Source: Acidimicrobiia bacterium (GTDB lineage: Bacteria; Actinomycetota; Acidimicrobiia; Acidimicrobiales; SKKL01). From it: a DNA stretch of 64,000 bases. The DNA is taken from the NCBI GenBank assembly GCA_041676705.1, contig JBAYRL010000005.1, positions 142,607 through 206,606 on the forward strand, written 5' to 3'. Positions within the stretch are counted from its first letter, which is position 1. Every line of letters begins with the position of its first letter. The notes beneath the pieces are model-generated. The model did no database searches. It was given only the letters and a program-made list of their open reading frames with translations, and had not been told where the DNA came from. Positions 26,168 to 34,247 of this stretch are shown here, one piece after another. The position numbers and the translations under genes are program-made.

Positions 26168-26590
26168 ATGGTCGCATTTATTGCTTCAATCTTGGTAATG
26201 CTGGTCGTGACGGCCGCCATATTCCCGATGATGAAGCGTCGCCCAGTAGGTACACCATTGACTTGGGGTGAAGCGATGGTGGCTTCGGTCTACGTCTTTT
26301 TCTTGTTCTTTTGGGCCTACGGAATTGTGCCCCACCAGTGGCTGATGTTGGCTGACAACGAATGGAACTGGCGGGCCGATCGTCTTATCTCTGGACCGGG
26401 TGGAATCATTGATGCTCTACCCGTAGAGATCTCCTACATGGTCATTCGCGACATTATTGCGGTGGGCCTTTATGGCGTGATGTTGGTGGCCAACGTGGCA
26501 CTTTGGGTTATGTGGCAAAAACGTGGCTCCAAGAAGGTTTCAGAGGTCGAAACCTCACGCTACGGTCGTCCCTTAGTGAAGGGAGCGTGA
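26168..26590 (+). CDS. Unknown membrane protein, first gene of cytochrome b operon
   Basis: A 140-residue protein with three clear hydrophobic segments (about 4-21, 37-55 and 92-114) and a basic cytoplasmic C-terminus. I do not recognise a family. A conserved-looking loop, WNWRADRLI, sits between helices 2 and 3. It has a strong GAGGAGG ribosome-binding site and is followed after 1 bp by the ferredoxin gene. Its position at the head of the operon suggests a structural or assembly subunit of the cytochrome b complex. Confidence 0.75.
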   Translation: MVAFIASILVMLVVTAAIFPMMKRRPVGTPLTWGEAMVASVYVFFLFFWAYGIVPHQWLMLADNEWNWRADRLISGPGGIIDALPVEISYMVIRDIIAVGLYGVMLVANVALWVMWQKRGSKKVSEVETSRYGRPLVKGA

Positions 26591-26591
26591 T

Positions 26592-27008
26592 ATGGCCCGT
26601 ACCGAAGCCAACCCGCCAATGCCGGAGTTCCGTGACGACTATGTCCTTCAGGAGGTCGACGCGGCCTGGCTGTCAGCGGCTGTAAAGCCGAAGCAGTTCA
26701 TTCACATTGACCAGTCCGAGTGCATTCTGTGCGAAGGCTGTGTCGATATTTGCCCGTGGAAGTGCATCCACTTGGTGAAGACCTCCTCAGTAGCCGAAGC
26801 TATCGGCACTGAAGCACCCGGTCTTGACCCTAGTGATCATGCAATGTTCACCATTGATGACGACGTGTGCACTCGTTGTGCATTGTGCGTTGATCGTTGC
26901 CCCACTGGCGTAATCATCATGGGGAAGGTCGGAGACCCAGACCCGAATGGCGATCTACATCAACGCGACAACGCCCATGGTTATGGCTATGGGATGCGGT
27001 TGGGTTGA
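26592..27008 (+). CDS. 2x[4Fe-4S] ferredoxin-like subunit of the cytochrome b operon
   Basis: A 138-residue protein with two [4Fe-4S] motifs: CILCEGCVDICP (Cys44, 47, 50, 54) and CTRCALCVDRCP (Cys93, 96, 99, 103). About 38 residues separate the clusters, longer than in simple bacterial ferredoxins. There is no signal peptide or membrane helix, so it is cytoplasmic. It lies between a membrane protein and cytochrome b, which points to a peripheral electron-transfer subunit of the complex or a link to complex I rather than a free carrier. That role is inferred from context. Confidence 0.85.
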   Translation: MARTEANPPMPEFRDDYVLQEVDAAWLSAAVKPKQFIHIDQSECILCEGCVDICPWKCIHLVKTSSVAEAIGTEAPGLDPSDHAMFTIDDDVCTRCALCVDRCPTGVIIMGKVGDPDPNGDLHQRDNAHGYGYGMRLG

Positions 27009-27041
27009 ATAAGACTGGATTAGTGAGGGAGTAATCGCCTA

Positions 27042-27803
27042 GTGGCCACCTCGATGCAAGACAAAATGAGCGAGCTGACCGACAAGGTCCAAGGCTCTCA
27101 GGCTTGGAGTTCAATCTTCCGGCCGGGCTCCATTTTTCGTAAGGGCTACACCGATAGTCCCCGTAACCGTTCTTATGTGATCATGAACAGCGTGCTGTAT
27201 CACCTTCATCCCGTGAAGGTGAAGCGGCACGCAGTGAAGGTTAGCTACACTTTGTGCTTGGGTGGATTGAGCTTTTTCCTGTTCATTCTGCTCACGGTAA
27301 CGGGCATCTTCTTGATGTTCTTCTACCGCCCCGAAGCCGCCCAGGCTTGGAGCGACATGTACGCGCTGCAAACCTCGGTGACTTTTGGTTTGTTGGTACG
27401 AAACATGCACAGATGGGGCGCTCACCTGATGGTGATGTCGGTCTTCTTGCACATGGCACGAGTCTTTTATCATGGGGCTTATAAGCCTCCCCGTGAGTTC
27501 AACTGGGTGATTGGTGTAATCCTGCTCACCCTTACCCTGCTGCTTTCCTTTACCGGCTACTTGCTTCCGTGGGACCAATTGGCCCTCTGGGCGGTAACCG
27601 TGGGAACCAACATGATGGGGTATACCCCGGTGTTCGGTAGCGAGGTGCGATTTGTGTTGCTGGGTGGATCTGAGATCGGCTCTGACACATTAATTCGTTG
27701 GTACGTATTACACGTGCTGATGCTGCCGTTCGTGATTGTCATATTTATGGCAATCCATTTCTGGCGAGTACGAAAGGACGGAGGCATCTCCGGCCCCTTA
27801 TAG
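27042..27803 (+). CDS. Cytochrome b6-type subunit of a bc/b6f-like complex
   Basis: A 253-residue N-terminal-type cytochrome b with four membrane helices. Heme ligands are paired as in b6: His123/His137 (HRWGAHLM) and His224/His239 (RWYVLH, AIHFWR). Cys72 in LCLGG aligns with the cysteine that binds the extra heme ci in b6f and Bacillus complexes. FTGYLLPWDQ is the conserved loop after helix C. It ends GGISGPL, as b6 subunits do. The gene starts with GTG. The complex would oxidise menaquinol and pass electrons to the Rieske protein. Most actinobacteria instead have an unsplit QcrB. Confidence 0.93.
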   Translation: MATSMQDKMSELTDKVQGSQAWSSIFRPGSIFRKGYTDSPRNRSYVIMNSVLYHLHPVKVKRHAVKVSYTLCLGGLSFFLFILLTVTGIFLMFFYRPEAAQAWSDMYALQTSVTFGLLVRNMHRWGAHLMVMSVFLHMARVFYHGAYKPPREFNWVIGVILLTLTLLLSFTGYLLPWDQLALWAVTVGTNMMGYTPVFGSEVRFVLLGGSEIGSDTLIRWYVLHVLMLPFVIVIFMAIHFWRVRKDGGISGPL

Positions 27804-27825
27804 GTCGAAGCCGAGAGAGGAACTC

Positions 27826-28608
27826 ATGACGGAGATTCCCGAACACCTTCGCAAGCGAGCTGAAGAAGCACGCGCGAAGGCCGAAGCTAAAAAAGCTGGT
27901 GGAGGAGATGCGGCACCGGCCGCTGAAGCTCCCGCGGCTGCGGCGGCACCTGCCGGTGATAGCCGCATCCCAGCCCATTTGTTAGAGCGCAGTCGTGCTG
28001 CAAAAGATCGCCAAAGTGGCGGTGGTGTGGCCACGGCACCGGCGCCAGTTGCGGCAGCTGCTGGTGCAGCCGTACCTGCGGCGCCTGCTGGTCCGGTAGG
28101 TACTGGCCCAGGCGGTCATACTCAGCGTCTCTTAACCGTTGTTAAGTCTGGCTCAATTCAAGATGTTAAGGCCAAGCCGACCGACAAGGTGCACACCTGG
28201 CCTCACCTCTTGGCGATCGAGTTCGTAGCGGCTCTGGCCATGCTCACGTTTATCTTTATCTTCTCGATATTTGTAAACGCCCCGTTGCTTGAGTTGGCCA
28301 ACCTCAACCAAACACCTAACCCTTCCAAGGCCCCTTGGTACTTCCTCGGTCTACAGGAACTCCTAACCATGTTCCACCCCATGGTGGCGGGTGTGACAAT
28401 CCCTGGTATGGGTATCTTCTTACTTATCTTGGCGCCCTATATCGACAAGAACCCGTCCAATAAACCCGAGGATCGAAAGTTCGCGATTTCTCTAATGACG
28501 GTTCACTTGATGTTCTGGGCGGTCTTGACGATTATTGGTTCCTTCTTCCGTGGTCCTGGGTTCAACTTTGTGTTCCCGTGGAACGACGGTCTCTTCTTCG
28601 AGCTGTAA
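27826..28608 (+). CDS. Cytochrome b subunit IV-type protein with long N-terminal extension
   Basis: A 260-residue partner of the b6-type subunit, carrying the C-terminal helices of a split cytochrome b (about 125-150, 190-210, 222-245). The Qo-site motif reads APWYFLGLQELL, a variant of PEWY. The first 120 residues are an unusual extension: IPEHL-type motifs at residues 4-16 and 48-60, separated by Ala/Pro-rich low-complexity linkers. The same motif opens the divergent cytochrome c. The ATG at 27826 follows a GAGAGGAA site. Confidence 0.9.
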   Translation: MTEIPEHLRKRAEEARAKAEAKKAGGGDAAPAAEAPAAAAAPAGDSRIPAHLLERSRAAKDRQSGGGVATAPAPVAAAAGAAVPAAPAGPVGTGPGGHTQRLLTVVKSGSIQDVKAKPTDKVHTWPHLLAIEFVAALAMLTFIFIFSIFVNAPLLELANLNQTPNPSKAPWYFLGLQELLTMFHPMVAGVTIPGMGIFLLILAPYIDKNPSNKPEDRKFAISLMTVHLMFWAVLTIIGSFFRGPGFNFVFPWNDGLFFEL

Positions 28609-28621
28609 CCGGAGGCATCGG

Positions 28622-29458
28622 TTGAGTCCAATAGTTATTATCGCCATAGTCGTTCTCGTCGTACTGGCGGGCGTTGGTCTGATTGCCGCAGGTTCACGTC
28701 GCGACAGCGGCCTGGCCACCGGTCAGCTTTCATCCACCACCCGCAAGCGCGACAAGCAAGGTTCGCGCCGTAGCACCACTTCTGAAGAACAGCTCGGCGG
28801 TCGTAAATACGAACGCCAAGCGTTGGCCCCCTCAACTGAGGTTGAGGTTGTCGCTCCAGCTGCGCCTACACCTTGGGTAGCACCAGAAGTCGAACAAGTT
28901 GGGGTTTCCCGTCGTCAGTTTTTGAACCGCAGCATTATCGGTTTCATGGGCCTCGGCCTCGGTGGATTTGGCACCGCAGTCGTAGCGTTCCTGTGGCCCT
29001 CGGGCACGGGTGGTTTCGGTTCTGCCATCAACCTTGGTCCGGTTGATGAAGTCAAACAAGCGGTTGTTGCCGGCAATGGTTTCTTCTACGTTCCAGAAGG
29101 CCGCATGTGGGTGACTGCCTATCCCGAAGCAGCACTCGAGAAAGCTCGAGCCGCGTATTCGGCACCCGAGCTCGCCGGTATGGAGGCAGGCCTTATCGCA
29201 TTGTGGCAAACCTGTCCTCACCTTGGCTGCCGGGTCCCTGAATGCGCCACGTCTCAGTGGTTCGAATGCCCTTGCCATGGTTCTACCTATAACCGCGTCG
29301 GCGAAAAGAAGGGTGGTCCCGCACCTCGGGGTATGGATCGCTTCGCCATGTCGGTTGATGGCGGCAACTTTGTAGTTGACACCGGCGCAATTATTGCCGG
29401 ACCACCTATCGGCACTAACACCACCGGTCAAGAAGCCGAAGGCCCACACTGTATCTGA
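28622..29458 (+). CDS. Rieske [2Fe-2S] protein
   Basis: A 278-residue Rieske subunit. One helix is at residues 3-22, then a basic linker, then a twin-Arg segment (SRRQFLNR at 96-103) and a second helix at about 105-125. Cluster ligands are Cys198 and His200 (CPHLGC) and Cys216 and His219 (CPCHGS), with Cys203/Cys218 forming the expected disulfide. The TTG start is set by GGAGG 6 nt upstream. It takes electrons from menaquinol at the Qo site and passes them to the diheme cytochrome. Typical actinobacterial QcrA has three helices; this one shows two. Confidence 0.93.
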   Translation: MSPIVIIAIVVLVVLAGVGLIAAGSRRDSGLATGQLSSTTRKRDKQGSRRSTTSEEQLGGRKYERQALAPSTEVEVVAPAAPTPWVAPEVEQVGVSRRQFLNRSIIGFMGLGLGGFGTAVVAFLWPSGTGGFGSAINLGPVDEVKQAVVAGNGFFYVPEGRMWVTAYPEAALEKARAAYSAPELAGMEAGLIALWQTCPHLGCRVPECATSQWFECPCHGSTYNRVGEKKGGPAPRGMDRFAMSVDGGNFVVDTGAIIAGPPIGTNTTGQEAEGPHCI

Positions 29459-29488
29459 TGCGTCCACATGTACTTGGAGAGGTTCATT

Positions 29489-30538
29489 GTGACTAACCCC
29501 TCATTCGGGCTGATTTTTGCCTCAACGCAAAAATCCTTCGGCCTAGTAATGGTTGGCCTACTGGCCATAGCCGGAGTGGCATTCTTTTGGATGAATAGCC
29601 GCTCAGCTCGTCCTGAGCTTGGTGCCGAGCTTGAATTGGCACCGAACCGCAAGCAGTACTACGACGACGAAGATTTAGAAGGCAAGGTTCTCGACCGGGT
29701 CTTGTTGATGGCTCTTGTGTTCGTGGCCATTCTGGCGGTGGGTTTGCCCACCTACTGGTTGGCCGAACCGGGTCGGCAGTCGAACGCTATCGAAAACAAC
29801 GAGGGCGATGACGGGGTCTTCGCCAACCGCGGTAAGGCTCTTTATGCTGGTTCCGACGCTGGTGGTTTGGGCTGCGCCGACTGTCACGGCTCAGCTGGTC
29901 AAGGTGGCGTGCGTCAACACATCATTCTTACCGATGAGGGCGAATTCCAAGCACAAGTTGAATGGATGGCCCCAGCCCTAAACACGGCGACCTTGCGTTT
30001 CGATGACGACGAGCTTCGCTTTATTCTGAACTATGGCCGTCCTGGTACGCCGATGGCTGCCTGGGGTGCTCCTGGTGGTGGTCCGCTGACCACTCAACAA
30101 ATTGATGACATTCTTCGCTATCTCCATGTTATTGAACGTGATCCCGACGATTTGAAGGCCGAAGTCCAAGAAGAGGTCGACCGTTCTTTGGAGGCTGGCG
30201 AGTTTGATTCACTGGGCGAGGCAGTCTTTAACTATGGCCTCTACTCCGGTAAAGACTCGGGTACCTACTCTTGCGGTCGCTGCCATACCACAGGTTGGTC
30301 TTACAGTGACCCTGGCCCCGATGGCGGTGGCGGTACCACTGGCTTCTCGTTGCGTGGCGGTGGCCTGCTTGATCGTTTCCCATCAGTCGCTAGCCACTTT
30401 GACTTCGTGGCGCAGGGTTCCGAAGACGGCATTGGTTACGGTGTAGGCGGGCAAGGAACGGGACGTATGCCTTCCTTCGAAAACACGCTCACTGAAGAAA
30501 TGATTGAAGCGGTCGTTGAATACGAGCGAGGCCTCTAA
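29489..30538 (+). CDS. Membrane-anchored diheme cytochrome c
   Basis: A 349-residue cytochrome with two membrane helices near the N-terminus (about 14-34 and 71-91) and an extracytoplasmic part with two heme sites, CADCH (129-133) and CGRCH (262-266). This is the cytochrome c1 equivalent, diheme as in actinobacterial QcrC, but with both anchors at the N-terminus. GTG at 29489 is preferred because GGAGAGG lies 6 nt before it; the ATG at 29468 lacks a ribosome-binding site. A Gly-rich stretch (GPDGGGGTTGFSLRGGG) follows the second heme. Confidence 0.9.
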   Translation: MTNPSFGLIFASTQKSFGLVMVGLLAIAGVAFFWMNSRSARPELGAELELAPNRKQYYDDEDLEGKVLDRVLLMALVFVAILAVGLPTYWLAEPGRQSNAIENNEGDDGVFANRGKALYAGSDAGGLGCADCHGSAGQGGVRQHIILTDEGEFQAQVEWMAPALNTATLRFDDDELRFILNYGRPGTPMAAWGAPGGGPLTTQQIDDILRYLHVIERDPDDLKAEVQEEVDRSLEAGEFDSLGEAVFNYGLYSGKDSGTYSCGRCHTTGWSYSDPGPDGGGGTTGFSLRGGGLLDRFPSVASHFDFVAQGSEDGIGYGVGGQGTGRMPSFENTLTEEMIEAVVEYERGL

Positions 30539-31338
30539 TGAATAGCGTTATACAGCTCACCTTGGCGGCTATTGCCTGGGAACCCACCATTCGAGGAATC
30601 CTCGCCGTTGTCATTGGCGTGGTGGCTTTGGTTGGTTCGGTGTACCTATTGGTGGCAACCAATAGCGGTGCTCGTACCGGTTTTCTCATCTCTATCACGG
30701 GCCTCTTTGGCTGGATGGCCATCATGGGCCTGGTGTGGTGGATCTACGGCATCGGTTGGGTCGGTAATGACCCTCATTGGCGCGAGGTCGAAATCGCTCG
30801 AAACGGCCCTGAATCAGCACACATTGAAGTGGTTGCTGAAGATCCAAGCTTGGCGAAGTGGTCCCCTGTACCTGAAAGCGACCCGGCTTTCGGTGAACTT
30901 CAAGCAGTCGCTTCCGACGAGCTGATCAGTGGTAATCCTCCGGCTTATACGTCGCCCGATGACTACATTATTTTGGAAGTCTGGCAGCGCGGTGGCAAGC
31001 CCAAGCGTTCAAGCGACTCGATGGTTGACCGGGTTAGTAACAAGATCGGCAATACCCTACGTCTAACCCATCCCAAGCATTACGCCGTTGTCGAAGTGCA
31101 AGGTGTAATTGACCAAGGGCCAACCCAGCCGGGTCAAGCTCCACCTCGTCCCGAGGTTGACCCCGATGCGCCAGTCGTTATGTTGGTTCTTGAGCGCGAC
31201 CTCGGGAATCTGCGCTTGCGGCCAGCTGCGCTCACTATCTTCTCCACTATCGTGTTCGGCATTGGTGCCAACGCTCTACATCGCCGTGACAAGATGGAGG
31301 CCGAGAACCGGGCTCGCAAAGAACCGCTGGCGGTTTAA
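30538..31338 (+). CDS. Unknown membrane protein, last gene of cytochrome b operon
   Basis: A 266-residue protein I do not recognise. Two or three hydrophobic helices occupy about residues 5-75. A soluble domain rich in charged residues follows (about 76-215), then a C-terminal hydrophobic segment (about 222-242) and a charged tail. The start overlaps the diheme cytochrome stop (TAATG), and nuoA of the first complex I operon begins 6 bp after its stop. Its position at the joint between the cytochrome and complex I genes makes it a candidate supercomplex linker or assembly factor. This is inference from context. Confidence 0.72.
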   Translation: MNSVIQLTLAAIAWEPTIRGILAVVIGVVALVGSVYLLVATNSGARTGFLISITGLFGWMAIMGLVWWIYGIGWVGNDPHWREVEIARNGPESAHIEVVAEDPSLAKWSPVPESDPAFGELQAVASDELISGNPPAYTSPDDYIILEVWQRGGKPKRSSDSMVDRVSNKIGNTLRLTHPKHYAVVEVQGVIDQGPTQPGQAPPRPEVDPDAPVVMLVLERDLGNLRLRPAALTIFSTIVFGIGANALHRRDKMEAENRARKEPLAV

Positions 31339-31343
31339 GGCAA

Positions 31344-31796
31344 GTGGGGCAATATCTTCCGTTAGTCGTTATCGGAGCGCTGGCAGCGCTCTTTGGGATC
31401 ATCAACGTGACCATGTCGCGTTTAGTGAACCCGCCGAAACCTAACCTACAACAAGGCGCGCCGTATGAGAGCGGCATCACCCCGGTAAAACCTACGCCCG
31501 ATCGCTTTCCGGTGCAGTTTTACTTGGTGGCCATGATCTTTGTGGTGTTCGACATTGAGATCATCTTCCTATACCCCTATGCCGCGACGTTCCGTGGGCT
31601 TTCGCTCTTTGGCCTGGTCGCTATTGGTATCTTCGGCTTTGCCGTCTTCGAGTCTTTCGTTTATCTGATCAGCAAAGGTGCTCTTGATTGGGGACCTCGG
31701 AAAGATCAGCTACGCTCAGCGGCAACAGACCCTGCTCGTACTTCACTGAGTACAATCCGCCGAGTCGGGACTGAAGGTCGTGAGGAGGTCGCGTAA
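31344..31796 (+). CDS. nuoA: NADH-quinone oxidoreductase subunit A (14-subunit complex)
   Basis: A 150-residue membrane subunit with three helices. The family motif YESGITPV and FVVFDIEIIFLYP (conserved acidic residues of helix 2) are present. A C-terminal tail of about 35 residues (after KGALDWG) is longer than in most NuoA. GTG start. Only 5 bp separate it from the cytochrome operon, so the bc and nuo genes are probably cotranscribed. The stop overlaps the nuoB start by one base. Confidence 0.93.
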   Translation: MGQYLPLVVIGALAALFGIINVTMSRLVNPPKPNLQQGAPYESGITPVKPTPDRFPVQFYLVAMIFVVFDIEIIFLYPYAATFRGLSLFGLVAIGIFGFAVFESFVYLISKGALDWGPRKDQLRSAATDPARTSLSTIRRVGTEGREEVA

Positions 31797-32389
31797 TGAG
31801 CAATTCCGGTGGTTTCCTCGATAAGGGCATCGGTGGTTTAGAAGAGAACTTCTTAACTGCCCGCCTTCAAGATGTGGTGCGTTGGTCTCGAGCACGAAGC
31901 TCGTGGCCGGCCCAGTTCGGTTTAGCGTGTTGTGCCATTGAAATGATGGCCACTGGTGGCCCCCACTTCGACTTGGCACGTTACGGCATGGAGGTTTTCC
32001 GTGCTTCACCACGCCAAGCCGACGTAATGATTGTGGCAGGCCGGGTGTCGCAAAAGATGGCACCAATCTTGCGTCAAATTTACGACCAGATGATGGACCC
32101 TAAATGGGTGATTTCGATGGGAGTCTGCGCTTCAAGCGGCGGTATGTTCAACAACTACGCCATTGTGCAAGGTGTTGACCAGATCGTACCAGTTGATGTT
32201 TATGCGCCAGGGTGTCCCCCCGGCCCCGAGACGCTGATGCACGCGATCTTGACGCTTCACAACGAAATTGAAACGGGTAGTTTACTGCGACGCCGATCGG
32301 AAAAAGGAGCCGGTGCAGGCATTGTTGTAGAACAACTCGACGGTCAAGTACAGAACATGCCAGTGGCAGGATTGTCTAGCAATGTCTGA
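31796..32389 (+). CDS. nuoB: NADH-quinone oxidoreductase subunit B (14-subunit complex)
   Basis: A 197-residue subunit that carries cluster N2, the last [4Fe-4S] centre before quinone. The ligands are the tandem cysteines in LACCAIEMMA, the cysteine in GVCASSGG and that in GCPPGPE. It sits at the junction of the hydrophilic arm and the membrane. A C-terminal extension of about 30 residues follows the conserved core. It overlaps nuoC by 8 bp. Confidence 0.95.
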   Translation: MSNSGGFLDKGIGGLEENFLTARLQDVVRWSRARSSWPAQFGLACCAIEMMATGGPHFDLARYGMEVFRASPRQADVMIVAGRVSQKMAPILRQIYDQMMDPKWVISMGVCASSGGMFNNYAIVQGVDQIVPVDVYAPGCPPGPETLMHAILTLHNEIETGSLLRRRSEKGAGAGIVVEQLDGQVQNMPVAGLSSNV

Positions 32390-32912
32390 GGTTGAACCAG
32401 ATATTGAAGAACTAGTGGAGGAGCCAGCCAAAGCTGAAGAGCTTTACGGAGCGCCGGTAACCCATCCCCGTGGCGAAACAGTGCTTCACCCCAGCCGGGA
32501 ACAATACCTCGACGTAGTACAAGCACTCTTAGATGACGGTTTCCTGCAGTGTATTGATTTAACGGCTGCTGACTATCTTCGTCACCCTGGGCGCAAAGAT
32601 TTACCGGTTGATGTTAAAGGCGAACGATTTGAAGTGGTCAGTTCCTTTATCAACCATTTCGAGCGGCGCCGGGTACGGGTGCGGGTTCAAGTTAGTGAAA
32701 CGGAACCGACGGTGCCCAGCCTATTCAAGCTTCACCCTGGCACTGAGGCCCTGGAACGAGAAGTTTACGATCTCTTCGGAATTACATTCGAAGATCATCC
32801 CGATATGACACGCATCTTGATGCCCGAAGATTGGGTAGGACACCCATTACGGCGGGACTACGGCATTGGCGCTATTCCAGTGCAGTTCAAGGGCGACCCG
32901 TCTCACCGATAA
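32382..32912 (+). CDS. nuoC: NADH-quinone oxidoreductase subunit C (14-subunit complex)
   Basis: A 176-residue hydrophilic-arm subunit (30-kDa type). The C-terminal signature is complete: REVYDLFGITFEDHPDMTRI, then GHPLRRDY. The N-terminus is acidic. It contains no cofactor. It overlaps nuoB and is followed after 12 bp by nuoD. Confidence 0.94.
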   Translation: MSEVEPDIEELVEEPAKAEELYGAPVTHPRGETVLHPSREQYLDVVQALLDDGFLQCIDLTAADYLRHPGRKDLPVDVKGERFEVVSSFINHFERRRVRVRVQVSETEPTVPSLFKLHPGTEALEREVYDLFGITFEDHPDMTRILMPEDWVGHPLRRDYGIGAIPVQFKGDPSHR

Positions 32913-32924
32913 GCAACGGATCTC

Positions 32925-34247
32925 ATGAGCACGAACACCACCATTCAAAGCACGGATGTTAACGGTGCTGCCGAATTAGCGCAGCGACGAACAGCTGCTA
33001 TTAAGAAGCTCTGGGATTCCGGCGCTGTGTTGCGGATGTCGGAAGCAGAAGCACAGGCCTACCAGCTTGAGAATGTTGCCGACGATGACACCATGATTTT
33101 GAACATGGGTCCACAACACCCCAGTACCCACGGTGTGTTGCGCCTCATGATTGAACTCCGAGGTGAGCAGGTTCTGCGCACCAAGCCGGTAATTGGCTAT
33201 CTGCATACCGGTATGGAAAAGACGGGCGAAGACCTCACCTACGTGCAGGGTTCCACCAACGTCACTCGTATGGATTACGCCGGTCCCATGTTCAACGAGC
33301 TGGCATTTTCGATGGCGACGGAAAAGCTTCTGGGTGTAGAAATTCCAGCCCGAGCTACTTGGATTCGTATGCTCATGACCGAGCTCAACCGAATGGCCTC
33401 CCATCTGTTGTTCATGGCCACCAACGGTATGGACTTGGGTGCCGTTTCTATGATGCTTTATGGCTGGCGCGAGCGCGAAGAGGTCTTGCGTTTCTTCGAG
33501 CTAGTAACAGGCCTTCGAATGAACCACGCCTACATTCGACCTGGTGGGGTGGCGGCCGATCTTCCCGACGGTTGGCGCAGCGAAGTGTTGCGTTTGCTCG
33601 AATTAATTCCACCGCGTCTCGACGAATACGACACGCTCCTCACCGGTCAGCCAATTTGGCGAAATCGTTTACAAGGTGTGGGCGTTATCAGTACCGAAGA
33701 AGCCTTGGCGCTGGGTACTACCGGACCGCTGCTGCGTTCCACTGGTTACGCCTGGGATCTTCGTCGCGACGAACCATACCTCGATTATGAGTCCATCGAT
33801 TTCGATGTCATCGTTGGTACCCATGGCGACTCGTTTGATCGTTACGCGATTCGTTTAGCTGAAATTCGCGAGTCGATTCGTATCGTTCACCAGGTACTCG
33901 AAGGCATGCCCAAAGGTGATTATCGAGTCCAAGATAAAAAGGTGACTCCGCCGCCGCGAGCCCGCATCGATGAATCAATGGAAGCTTTGATTCACCACTT
34001 CAAAATCTTTACAGAGGGCTTCAAAGTTCCGGAAGGCGAAGCATACGCTGCTGTAGAATCCCCTCGTGGTGAGCTGGGCTGTTACATAGTTTCAGACGGC
34101 TCGGCTAAACCAATGCGCATGCACATTCGTGAACCATCGTTTGTGAATTTGCAGACTATTCCGCACCTCATGAAGGACCGTTTCATCGCTGATGCGGTCG
34201 CTATTATTTCATCTGTTGACCCCATCCTCGGGGGAGTTGATCGTTAA
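32925..34247 (+). CDS. nuoD: NADH-quinone oxidoreductase subunit D (14-subunit complex)
   Basis: A 440-residue 49-kDa-type subunit that forms the quinone chamber with NuoB. LNMGPQHPSTHG contains the quinone-contact His, and the chain ends ILGGVDR as expected. An extra N-terminal segment of about 50 residues precedes the core. The sequence is YLHTGMEKT (Thr95) where mitochondrial NDUFS2 has methylated Arg in LHRGTEKL. This differs from the second NuoD in this window. Confidence 0.95.
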   Translation: MSTNTTIQSTDVNGAAELAQRRTAAIKKLWDSGAVLRMSEAEAQAYQLENVADDDTMILNMGPQHPSTHGVLRLMIELRGEQVLRTKPVIGYLHTGMEKTGEDLTYVQGSTNVTRMDYAGPMFNELAFSMATEKLLGVEIPARATWIRMLMTELNRMASHLLFMATNGMDLGAVSMMLYGWREREEVLRFFELVTGLRMNHAYIRPGGVAADLPDGWRSEVLRLLELIPPRLDEYDTLLTGQPIWRNRLQGVGVISTEEALALGTTGPLLRSTGYAWDLRRDEPYLDYESIDFDVIVGTHGDSFDRYAIRLAEIRESIRIVHQVLEGMPKGDYRVQDKKVTPPPRARIDESMEALIHHFKIFTEGFKVPEGEAYAAVESPRGELGCYIVSDGSAKPMRMHIREPSFVNLQTIPHLMKDRFIADAVAIISSVDPILGGVDR

